Under the pieces are notes generated by a model. That model was given only the letters and a program-made list of their open reading frames with translations. It had not been told where the DNA came from and did not search any database. From JAKIWV01 sp963773945 (GTDB lineage: Archaea > Thermoplasmatota > Thermoplasmata > Lutacidiplasmatales > UBA184), in NCBI GenBank assembly GCA_963773945.1, contig CAVZDD010000005.1:558001-622000 (forward strand): 64,000 nt of DNA, given 5' to 3'. Below, piece by piece: positions 15,670-22,903 of the stretch. Within the stretch, counting starts at the first letter, position 1. Each line of letters begins with the position of its first letter. The translations under genes and the position numbers were made by a program.

Positions 15670-17124
15670 ATGTACGTGGCGACCCCGGGTACCCTCGAAT
15701 TGACAGGCGAAGAACGTGCGATCGCCCGGTCGCTGCTCGCCGTCCTGGAAGAGGCCGAACGATCCGGCGCGCGTCGTGCCGGCGCGGGTCCCCCACGGTT
15801 CCGGAGCTCCGACCTGCGTCGCCACTTGCTGCGAGACCGGGTCTTCGGAGACCCCTCCCGCCTGCTCGGTCGGTTGAAACGACGCGGATTGCTCGAGGAG
15901 GGAATCGGGACCGGCGCCGAACGGGCCTACACGGTCCCGTTCCCGGTCGAGCTTCGAGAGATGCTGCTCACTGAACTCCAACCCCCGGAAGTCGCCGAAC
16001 CGGGCGGGTTCCACCCCGTGCCCGACGAACGAAGCGAGATCCGGACGATGGACACCGATTTCTTGAGCCATTTACAGGACTTACTGCGGCACCGATTCGA
16101 CGAAACCGTCGCGTTCGGAAAGGCGTTCTCCGCCGCGAAGCTCGCAGCCTATCTCCGTGACCTCTTCGGCGAGGCACTTTACCTCGACATCCTGATCTCC
16201 ATGCTGCAACAGTATGCACTGGCCGATGTCCCGCTCCTGGCCCCGACGGGGCGGTCGACGGGGAGCAGCGGCTTCCATCTCGCATTCTTCGGTCCCCCGG
16301 GGACCGGTAAGACCTTCGCCATCGATGACATGGTCCGAGGCAATCCGCGCTCGGCCGTTCCCGCCCACGGGCTGCCGGGACGCAACCGATACTGTGGGGG
16401 CATCACGCCGGCCCAGTTCCTTCGCGTCGGTGCCTACTACTCCGGGCGAACGTTCAATTTCATCGTTCCCGAGTTCAATGACTGGTTCAAGTATCGAGGG
16501 ATGGTCGAACCGCTCAAGCTCGTCATGGAGCAACGCGAGGTGAAGTGGGAGACTACCTTAGGAACGGTCGGCCCTTACACCTTCCACTCCTTTTTTTCGG
16601 TCAATTACAATGTACGGACCGCCGGCGCCTCCGATTACTGGACGACCATCGCGGACCCGAACTTCGCGGCGCTCGAGGACCGGATGCTGCTCCGGTTCCA
16701 CCAGATGACCCGCGACCGCTTCCGGGCGGTAGAAGCGAGTGCCGAGCGCCTGGAGCTCGGGGAGATCGATTTCGCCCTGGCGGAGAAGATCCGCGACCAC
16801 CTCACCCTCATTTACGCAGCCCAAACCGGACACCCGCTGGTCGCCGGACGGCTCAAGACCAAGCCAGTACGTCTCGACCCCGGGCTCTACAAGCAACTCC
16901 GGCAGGTCTCCGAGGCCGCCCTGGCTGGCCGCAGCTTTCCGCGGTTTTCCCCTCGGCTCAAGTCACGGGCCGTCAAGCTGGCGGCCGCCGCGTCGATCGT
17001 CGGCTATTTCCGGCACGACCGGGATACCACGCTAGCGGTGGGCAGCGAGGAAACCGAACTCGCCCGGTCGTTCTACGAGGAGGAGATCCGTGTCCGCGAA
17101 GGACGACGAGGAATCGCACGGTAA
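15670..17124 (+). CDS. AAA+ ATPase with N-terminal winged-helix-like region
   Basis: 484 residues. Residues 10-95 are helical with a winged-helix look (RSSDLRRHLLRDRVFGDPSRLLGRLKRRGLLEE). Walker A FGPPGTGKTF lies near residue 208; the strand FIVPEFNDW follows about 50 residues later, and an arginine-rich helical lid region comes after. Further alpha-helices fill the C-terminus. The pattern resembles archaeal MCM-like or orphan AAA+ proteins rather than RuvB or Cdc48. The downstream zinc-ribbon gene overlaps it by 35 nt, so a functional pair is likely; substrate unknown. Confidence 0.75.
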   Translation: MYVATPGTLELTGEERAIARSLLAVLEEAERSGARRAGAGPPRFRSSDLRRHLLRDRVFGDPSRLLGRLKRRGLLEEGIGTGAERAYTVPFPVELREMLLTELQPPEVAEPGGFHPVPDERSEIRTMDTDFLSHLQDLLRHRFDETVAFGKAFSAAKLAAYLRDLFGEALYLDILISMLQQYALADVPLLAPTGRSTGSSGFHLAFFGPPGTGKTFAIDDMVRGNPRSAVPAHGLPGRNRYCGGITPAQFLRVGAYYSGRTFNFIVPEFNDWFKYRGMVEPLKLVMEQREVKWETTLGTVGPYTFHSFFSVNYNVRTAGASDYWTTIADPNFAALEDRMLLRFHQMTRDRFRAVEASAERLELGEIDFALAEKIRDHLTLIYAAQTGHPLVAGRLKTKPVRLDPGLYKQLRQVSEAALAGRSFPRFSPRLKSRAVKLAAAASIVGYFRHDRDTTLAVGSEETELARSFYEEEIRVREGRRGIAR

Positions 17125-17572
17125 GGATCGCCGGCGAAAGCCGGCGCCGAAGTACCGACTCCCGCCCGGTGATCTCGTTCGGTCCGTCGCCCGTCGTCAG
17201 CTGGGGCGCATGGGGCTGGCCGCGCGATCCCAGGCTGGACTACGACGCGCGATGCTTCCCTCGCTGGCCACGAAGGATCCTTTGTTCGTGCTAGGAGGTT
17301 GGCGCCTCCGCAAGCTCCTGATTGACTCCCCCGGCATCCGCGTGGATGTCCGGTACGCCGAGCGTCCAACCCGGCGGCCCTTGCAGCGCTGTCCCGTTTG
17401 CCGTTCGCCGCTGAAGCCGATCCGCAACCGCACTCTGGAAGGCGACCGGGTCACCCTGGGGTATCAATGCACGCACTGCGCGTACTGGACGCACCTCCGC
17501 CGACGGGTGCCGGTGCGCTACCGCTACGTCCGGGTGAACATTGACGGAGAACCCTTGGACTCGGCCGAGTAG
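17090..17572 (+). CDS. basic zinc-ribbon protein paired with the AAA+ ATPase
   Basis: 160 residues from GTG 17090, overlapping the ATPase end. The N-terminal 60 residues are highly basic. A zinc ribbon (CPVCRSPL and CTHCAYW, 29 residues apart) lies near residue 100-135, followed by a short strand pair VRYRYVRVNIDGEPL. The charge suggests nucleic-acid or acidic-surface binding. Translational coupling implies it serves as an adaptor for the ATPase (inference). No named family recognised. Confidence 0.65.
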   Translation: MSAKDDEESHGKDRRRKPAPKYRLPPGDLVRSVARRQLGRMGLAARSQAGLRRAMLPSLATKDPLFVLGGWRLRKLLIDSPGIRVDVRYAERPTRRPLQRCPVCRSPLKPIRNRTLEGDRVTLGYQCTHCAYWTHLRRRVPVRYRYVRVNIDGEPLDSAE

Positions 17573-17640
17573 TCGGCAAGGTTACTGGTATGAGTCGGAC
17601 CAGGGTTCGTCGTTGTATGCCGAGTCCCTCGGGTCCGTCG

Positions 17641-18198
17641 ATGCTCGACCGGATCAAGTTACCCATCGAAACCCCCCGATGCCTGCTTCGCCCCATACGC
17701 CGATCTGACATTCCAGCACTGGTCCCACTCGTCGGGGATCGGCGCGTCGCGCGGCCTACGAGGATCCCGCATCCCTATTCGACCCAGATGGGCTACGACT
17801 TTGTCCGCGACGCCGCCCGGAAGCGCCGGAAGGGGACCGACCTCACGCTTGTGATTCTGGCCAAAGAAGACGGTCGACCTATCGGCGGCACTGGGATGCA
17901 CCGGGTCGACTGGGGGAATCGGTACTTCGAGCTCGGATATTGGGTCGCTCCGTCGGAATGGGGGAAAGGGATCGCGGCCGAAGCGGCCCATGCCGTCTGC
18001 CGGGAAGCGTTCCGGACGCTCGGCATGCACCGGGCCGAGGCCCACGTCTACGAATTCAATCCGCGGTCCGCCCGGGTACTCCGGAAAATCGGCTTTCGCA
18101 AGGAGGGTTGTCTCCGCGACGGGCACCGCGACGGGCGGGCTTGGGTCGACGTGTTCTCGTTCGGCCTGTTGGCAAGAGAGCTCCGGGCCCCGCCGTGA
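17641..18198 (+). CDS. GNAT acetyltransferase (RimJ/RimL type)
   Basis: About 185 residues from ATG 17641, where similarity begins (LPIETPRCLLRPIRRSDIPAL); an ATG at 17590 would add 17 unconserved residues. The acetyl-CoA loop region reads ELGYWVAPSEWGKGIAAEAA, followed by AEAHVYEFNPRSARVLRKIGFRKEG, both hallmarks of RimJ-type N-acetyltransferases that modify protein N-termini or small amines. It stands alone between a plus-strand operon and the convergent SPFH cluster. Confidence 0.85.
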   Translation: MLDRIKLPIETPRCLLRPIRRSDIPALVPLVGDRRVARPTRIPHPYSTQMGYDFVRDAARKRRKGTDLTLVILAKEDGRPIGGTGMHRVDWGNRYFELGYWVAPSEWGKGIAAEAAHAVCREAFRTLGMHRAEAHVYEFNPRSARVLRKIGFRKEGCLRDGHRDGRAWVDVFSFGLLARELRAPP

Positions 18199-18201
18199 AC
18201 C

Positions 18202-19197
18202 TCAGATGTTCTGGAGCATCACGCGGGACGCGTTGGCATCGACCAGGAGCACCGCCGGCTTTCCCTTGTGGGTGAGGTGGAAGTACCACACCGGTGCGTG
18301 GAGCAGCTCGGGCTCGCCCACATCGACCTGCGATTGCACGCCGGTGACGTTGAAGTGCTTCTTGCGGACGGCTTCGGCCTGCATCTCGGCCACATAGGCT
18401 CGGGCCGCCTGCTGCGCCTCCTGTTCTCCGACGTCGCCGTTCAGGATCGTCGCACCCCCCGGCAGCGCGTCCTTCTGGAACGGCTGTCGTTCCTGGAGAT
18501 TGAACTGGTAACTCTTCGGTTGGTACTCGTTGTACCCCTTGACGGCGACGACGGGGTACTGATAATTCCCGCTCATCTGGTCCTGCCGTGTTTGGTTGCC
18601 CCCGCCCATCGGCACGAACTCGTTGCCCCTTCCTCGATTCATCGCATCCCCGATGAACGAGGCGGCGGACAAGGTTCCCATGGGGGCGCCGGCGGGGCCG
18701 GCATTTTCCTGGTAACTGAACCTCGTGGTCGCGGCGCTCGGAACGATCCAGTAGGGGGCGTACACGAACTTGGCGGCCACGAGCTGAGAGTCCTCGAATC
18801 GGTGCCCGTGGAAGAACCCCTTGTCCATGCTCTCCTTGACGATCTTGAGCGCCGCTTCCTGGTCCACCAATTGGGGCATCAGCATCGAGTGTTGGGTGAC
18901 AGGCTTCCAGCCGGTTCCGCCCATGGAGACGGTCCCTCCGCAATACTGGCAGGTGAGCACGGCTTCGCCCATGCCCGGTTGGAGTGGAGCGCCGCACGCC
19001 GGGCATTTGAGTTCCTGCGGACCGGTCGGCGCTGCGTTCTGGGGCGGCGGAGCCACTGGGGCCGCCGGGCCGCCACCATACGGGGCGGGGGAATTCGGCA
19101 TCGAGGGAACGGTCGGTCCAGCGCCCAGTTGTGCGCCGCAGCCGTAGCAGAAATGGGCGTTGTCGGGAAGCGGGGTTCCGCACTTGGGGCACTGCAC
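18202..19197 (-). CDS. double zinc-ribbon protein, paralogue 2 of the SPFH cluster
   Basis: 331 residues from GTG 19197, preceded by a GGGAG Shine-Dalgarno. Two zinc ribbons: CPKCG/CYGCG at the N-terminus and CPACG/CQYCG near residue 65-90, joined by a Pro/Gly/Ala linker. The rest is a soluble alpha/beta domain (YAPYWIVPSAATTRFSYQ, QYPVVAVKGYNEYQP, APVWYFHLTHKGKPAVLLVDA) shared along its whole length with the next gene. The PYWIVP and VLLVDA motifs are reminiscent of bacterial YdjG-like zinc-ribbon proteins that work with SPFH proteins (hedged). Tandem duplicate. Confidence 0.7.
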   Translation of the reverse strand: MQCPKCGTPLPDNAHFCYGCGAQLGAGPTVPSMPNSPAPYGGGPAAPVAPPPQNAAPTGPQELKCPACGAPLQPGMGEAVLTCQYCGGTVSMGGTGWKPVTQHSMLMPQLVDQEAALKIVKESMDKGFFHGHRFEDSQLVAAKFVYAPYWIVPSAATTRFSYQENAGPAGAPMGTLSAASFIGDAMNRGRGNEFVPMGGGNQTRQDQMSGNYQYPVVAVKGYNEYQPKSYQFNLQERQPFQKDALPGGATILNGDVGEQEAQQAARAYVAEMQAEAVRKKHFNVTGVQSQVDVGEPELLHAPVWYFHLTHKGKPAVLLVDANASRVMLQNI

Positions 19198-19297
19198 GAT
19201 CAGTTTCTCCCGTGACGGCAGTAAAAGCGATCGTTCAGGGGATTAATCCATCGGCGGACCGACACGGTGCCCGGAGGGTCGCCGCCGGTCGTCCGGC

Positions 19298-20320
19298 TCA
19301 GAGATTGCTCAGCATCACGCGCGACGAGTTCGCGTCCACGAGGACAACCATCGGCTGACCCTTGTGGTCCATGGCGAAGTACCAGATCGGCACGTGCACC
19401 AGTTCGGGGTCGCCGACCTCGACCTGGGTCTGGAGCGCGCTCACCATCCGGTGCTTTTTGTGGGCCAGGTCGGCCTGGAGCTGCGTCACGAACGCGCGCG
19501 CCGCCTGTTGCGCGGAATCCTCGCCCAGGTCCCCGTTGAGGACCGCGAGGCCGCCGGGCAAATCGTCCTTCTTGTAGAGCTGCCGGGTATCGAGATTGAA
19601 CTGATAATTGCGGGGCTGGTACTGGGCGTAGCCCTTGACCGCCACGATCGGGAACTGGTAGCTTCCGGTCACCTGGTCCTGGCGCATCGAGTTCACCGCC
19701 GGCGCGCCCACGTAGGTCGTGCCCCCGCCCCCGAACAGGTTGCCGACCAGACTGCCGATGGCTGCCGAGCCCACCGTCGCGGCGCCGGCGGTGACCATGT
19801 CCTGATAGGTGTAGTTGGTCGTCGCGTTGCTGGGAACGATCCAGTACGGGACGAGCTGCAGCTTCTGCTCGGTGATCTTGGAGTCCTCGAACCGCCGGCC
19901 GTGGAACATCCCGGTGTTCAGGGTCGATTGAACGATCTTGAGCGCGGCCGCAGGGTCGTTGAGCTGCGGAAGCAACATGGTGTGCCGGTTGACGGATTTC
20001 CAGCCGGTCCCGGCGAGCGACACCGTGCCCCCGCAGTACTGGCACGTCAGCACCACGTCCCCGAACTCCGGCTGCAACGGGGCCCCGCACGAAGGACACT
20101 TTAGATCCTTTGGCGGCGTCGGGGCGACCGGGGGCGTGACTGGAGCGGCCACCGGGGGGGGCGGAGGCGGTGGAGGGGCGCCGTATCCCTGGGCCCCCGG
20201 GTAACCGTACGGGGATCCCCGCGGGGGTGGCGGGCCGGGCATTCCGCCCAACTGCGCCCCGCAGCCGTAGCAGAAACGCGCGTTATCGGGGAGAGGCGTT
20301 CCGCATTTAGGGCACTGCAC
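19298..20320 (-). CDS. double zinc-ribbon protein, paralogue 1 of the SPFH cluster
   Basis: 340 residues from GTG 20320 with GGAGG eight bases upstream. Same design as its neighbour: CPKCG/CYGCG, a Pro/Gly-rich linker, CPSCG/CQYCG, then the alpha/beta domain (LVPYWIVPSNATTNY, FPIVAVKGYAQYQP, VPIWYFAMDHKGQPMVVLVDA). The middle insert differs and holds a Gly/Ala-rich short hydrophobic stretch (about residues 170-195) that might touch a membrane. Placed just after the SPFH gene in the same transcript direction, it probably binds that protein or the membrane sheet it forms. Confidence 0.72.
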   Translation of the reverse strand: MQCPKCGTPLPDNARFCYGCGAQLGGMPGPPPPRGSPYGYPGAQGYGAPPPPPPPPVAAPVTPPVAPTPPKDLKCPSCGAPLQPEFGDVVLTCQYCGGTVSLAGTGWKSVNRHTMLLPQLNDPAAALKIVQSTLNTGMFHGRRFEDSKITEQKLQLVPYWIVPSNATTNYTYQDMVTAGAATVGSAAIGSLVGNLFGGGGTTYVGAPAVNSMRQDQVTGSYQFPIVAVKGYAQYQPRNYQFNLDTRQLYKKDDLPGGLAVLNGDLGEDSAQQAARAFVTQLQADLAHKKHRMVSALQTQVEVGDPELVHVPIWYFAMDHKGQPMVVLVDANSSRVMLSNL

Positions 20321-20366
20321 TTCGATTTCCTCCGACTATTGACTGCGGAGTCGTCCGAGTGACGTC

Positions 20367-21542
20367 CTAGGTCATCGGGTTCGCGCAGTTAGGACAGAAC
20401 TTCGCACCCACCGGCACCGGCGTCTGGCACTTGGGGCACGGTCGCGTGGCCGTGGAAGCCGGCGCCGGCGCTGCCGTGCCGCAGTTGGGACAGAACTTCG
20501 AACCCGCCGGGATCGGCGTGTTGCACTTCGGGCACGGGACGGAAGGACCCGCGGGCGAAGCGGCGGCCGGCGCCATTGTGTACCCGCAGCTCGGGCAGAA
20601 CCGACTGCCGGCGGGGACCAACTGGCTGCATTTGGGACACGGAACGGACCCGGCGCCGGCGTTCATGCCGGGCCCCATCGAGCCCATCATCGCGCCGCCC
20701 ATGCCCATCCCCGCGCCGAACCCGACGCCGGCGCCCACGAGGGTTCCTGCGCTTCCGCCCGGGTTGGCCGCGGCCGTTGTCAACGCCTGGCCGGCCTGGT
20801 ACTGCATGTAATTCACGCCGAGCACGCCCATCGAGGACCGGAGGTCGATCGACTTCTGGACCTCCTCGGGCAGATTGACCGAGAGCCCTTGGATCTGCTG
20901 GAGCTGAACGCCGAGCACATCGAAGTGCTGAGGAGCGGCGCCGAGGACCGCCTGCTCGATGGTCATCAGCTGGGAGGCCAGGTCCGTGACCCGGACGCCC
21001 TGTTCCTTCATGTGGCCCAGGGTGTCGTAGACGAGGAGCACCATCTGGTCCTTCAGCCGATGGTCCACGTCCGCCGCCGTCGCGGCGCCAAACGTGCCGA
21101 CGAACTGGTTGATGAAGATGTCCGGCTTCGCGACCTTCCAACGATAGTCGCCGAAGACCCGGAGCTGGACGAGCCCGAAGTCCGGGTCCCGGAAGACGTA
21201 CGGCTCGGCGCTGCCGAACTTTCCGTCGAAGATCTTGCGCTGGAGGTAGTACACCTCGGCCTCCTGGCGGACGCCCGAGAGCGCCTGGATCACGTTCCCG
21301 ATGACCCCCACACTAAGGGATGTCAGGCCGTACCGGCCCGGTGTGTCAATGTACGCGAGGGCCTTGCCGTCCCGGTAGAATACCGCGATCTCATCCTCGC
21401 GGACGACGATGTTGTCCCCGTATCGGATGTTGCGCGGGACGCGCCACATGACATTCCCGCCCTTGTACACGTCCTCCCAGGCCACCGTGGTGGCGCCGAA
21501 CAGGCTGCCACCCTTCGCCGGGACCGGTGCGTTGCCTACCAT
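20367..21542 (-). CDS. SPFH-domain protein with C-terminal zinc ribbons
   Basis: 391 residues. The SPFH (stomatin/prohibitin/flotillin) domain of the YdjI/virion-core type spans about residues 20-250: NIVVREDEIAVFYRDGKAL, FRDPDFGLVQLRVFGDYRWKVAKP, and IEQAVLGAAPQHFDVLGVQLQQI. A Gly/Met-rich linker follows (about 265-300), then three CPKC...CPxC ribbon modules to the end. SPFH proteins oligomerise on membranes and organise stressed or damaged regions; here no TM helix is present, so membrane attachment may need partners such as the 22283-22834 membrane protein. Confidence 0.85.
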   Translation of the reverse strand: MVGNAPVPAKGGSLFGATTVAWEDVYKGGNVMWRVPRNIRYGDNIVVREDEIAVFYRDGKALAYIDTPGRYGLTSLSVGVIGNVIQALSGVRQEAEVYYLQRKIFDGKFGSAEPYVFRDPDFGLVQLRVFGDYRWKVAKPDIFINQFVGTFGAATAADVDHRLKDQMVLLVYDTLGHMKEQGVRVTDLASQLMTIEQAVLGAAPQHFDVLGVQLQQIQGLSVNLPEEVQKSIDLRSSMGVLGVNYMQYQAGQALTTAAANPGGSAGTLVGAGVGFGAGMGMGGAMMGSMGPGMNAGAGSVPCPKCSQLVPAGSRFCPSCGYTMAPAAASPAGPSVPCPKCNTPIPAGSKFCPNCGTAAPAPASTATRPCPKCQTPVPVGAKFCPNCANPMT

Positions 21543-21557
21543 GAGTTCTCGTTCTCC

Positions 21558-22286
21558 CTACTGGACCATGATGCCTTCGACGGCGCGCACCCGTTGCGAA
21601 AAGGCGTTCTGAAGGACTTGAACCTGCGTCCGGAGCGCCGTAATCGATGTTCGGAGGGTCTCGAGGTCCCCCCGCGTCGCCGCATCCTGGATCGCCGGCG
21701 CCGCGGCGGCGATCTGGTCCGCCGCCTGGACGAATCCGTAATCGTACTCATAGAGCTGGTCCAATCGGGATTGCTGCATCCGGACGTTCGCCGAGATACC
21801 GGAGTAGCCTTGTTCGGCATGACGAATCCGACCGGCCAGCACTTGAAGGTCCGAAAGGATGGTCGCCAGGTCGGTCAGACCCGCGTACTGGTTCAGCCGC
21901 GACATCGTGGCGCGCGTGTCCTGCAGACTCCCCAACACCCGGTCCACCTGGTTCGCGACCTGGATTCGGAGCAAGCTGTCTGCCGCCCGGATGTCTTCCA
22001 TCTGGCGATAGCCGCGGAAGCCGGGCACCATCAGTTGCAAGCGCTTCAGGGCGCCACGGTCGGAGTCGACCGTCTGTCGAATGTCGACCGGTGGAGGGGC
22101 ACCCCCGGCGGGGGCGGCGCTGCCCGGGGCGGGTGCCGTCATTGAGGCGCCACACGCGGGGCAGAACTTCGTTCCCGCGGGGGCATTCGCCCCGCAGGCC
22201 GGGCAGGTGAGTCCAGCGGAAGGAGGGGGCGGCGGAGGCGGCGGAGGCGGTGGCGGGGGTGGCGGCGCCGCCGGAACGGCGGTCAC
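21558..22286 (-). CDS. zinc-ribbon coiled-coil protein with 15-proline tract
   Basis: 242 residues. After seven residues comes an uninterrupted run of 15 prolines, then one double zinc ribbon (CPACG and CPACG, about residues 28-45), a short Pro/Gly linker and an alpha-helical region to the end (about 75-242) with heptad-like Leu/Ile/Val spacing, likely a coiled coil. Its ATG overlaps the stop of the upstream membrane-protein gene (ATGA). The helix-rich design recalls PspA-like membrane scaffolds, but no PspA signature is certain. The proline run should need aIF5A for translation. Confidence 0.7.
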   Translation of the reverse strand: MTAVPAAPPPPPPPPPPPPPPPSAGLTCPACGANAPAGTKFCPACGASMTAPAPGSAAPAGGAPPPVDIRQTVDSDRGALKRLQLMVPGFRGYRQMEDIRAADSLLRIQVANQVDRVLGSLQDTRATMSRLNQYAGLTDLATILSDLQVLAGRIRHAEQGYSGISANVRMQQSRLDQLYEYDYGFVQAADQIAAAAPAIQDAATRGDLETLRTSITALRTQVQVLQNAFSQRVRAVEGIMVQ

Positions 22287-22834
22287 TGGCTTGCCCCCGG
22301 GGGAGCGGCGGGAGGAGATTCCGCGGGCGGTGGGTTGGACGAGGAAGGCACGTTGGGGCGGGCGGTGGTGTAGTCGAACGCGGAACGAGGCGTAGAACTT
22401 CGCCAGGTCTCCCTACGTTCCTCCCGACGCCGGGTCATGGCCGCTGATCCGGCGCCCCAAACGCCCAGGCCGGCGACAATCGCGATGAGCACGACAACAA
22501 TAACCAGTCCAACGAGCTCGAAGACCACCCCGATGACGGACGAGGCCCCGGCCAGTACCAACGAGCCGATCAACAGCGTGAACCCCAATCCCGCGTAGCC
22601 CCACGCGAGGAGCTTCAACACGTAGCCGGCCCGGGTAAAAGCGCGCCCGAGGGTGCTCGCGAGGGCGAAGACTAGACTCAGGATTCCGATCTCCGCCAGT
22701 GCCAGGTCGTGGTTGTACTGAGGGACGGCGAACCAAATGGCTACGAACAGGAGCGCCGAGGCCGCCGCAAGCGCGAGCGACGCCACGATCGCGCCGGTCG
22801 AAGTCCCGCTTGGAGGCGCCCCCGGGGTCGACAT
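22283..22834 (-). CDS. polytopic membrane protein leading the SPFH cluster
   Basis: 183 residues with about four hydrophobic helices (roughly residues 15-38, 45-62, 70-95 and 100-128) and a Pro/Ser-rich cytoplasmic tail. It is the first gene of the cluster: a TATA element lies about 35 bp before its ATG, and its stop overlaps the next start. The only integral membrane protein in the set, it could be the membrane anchor for the soluble SPFH and zinc-ribbon proteins (inference). Confidence 0.7.
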   Translation of the reverse strand: MSTPGAPPSGTSTGAIVASLALAAASALLFVAIWFAVPQYNHDLALAEIGILSLVFALASTLGRAFTRAGYVLKLLAWGYAGLGFTLLIGSLVLAGASSVIGVVFELVGLVIVVVLIAIVAGLGVWGAGSAAMTRRREERRETWRSSTPRSAFDYTTARPNVPSSSNPPPAESPPAAPPGASQ

Positions 22835-22862
22835 TCGAAATCGGGCAGAAGAAACATCGAGG

Positions 22863-22873
22863 CTCTATATCTT
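22863..22873 (-). promoter_or_regulatory. TATA box of the SPFH/zinc-ribbon operon
   Basis: On the minus strand AAGATATAGAG is centred about 35 bp before ATG 22834. A second candidate (GGATTAATCC, near 19244) could start the last gene separately. Confidence 0.5.
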
Positions 22874-22903
22874 GATTGACCGCCGCCGGGGCAAAGTCCA
22901 GCC

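Noticed and set aside
20889..22145. Long plus-strand open frame opposite the SPFH and coiled-coil genes
   Set aside because: No recognisable motif, Arg/Leu/Asp-rich shadow composition; the minus-strand proteins have clear domains and ribosome sites.
22230..22275. GGCGGAGGC-type repeats
   Set aside because: These are the codons of the proline run of the coiled-coil protein, not an intergenic repeat or CRISPR-like array.
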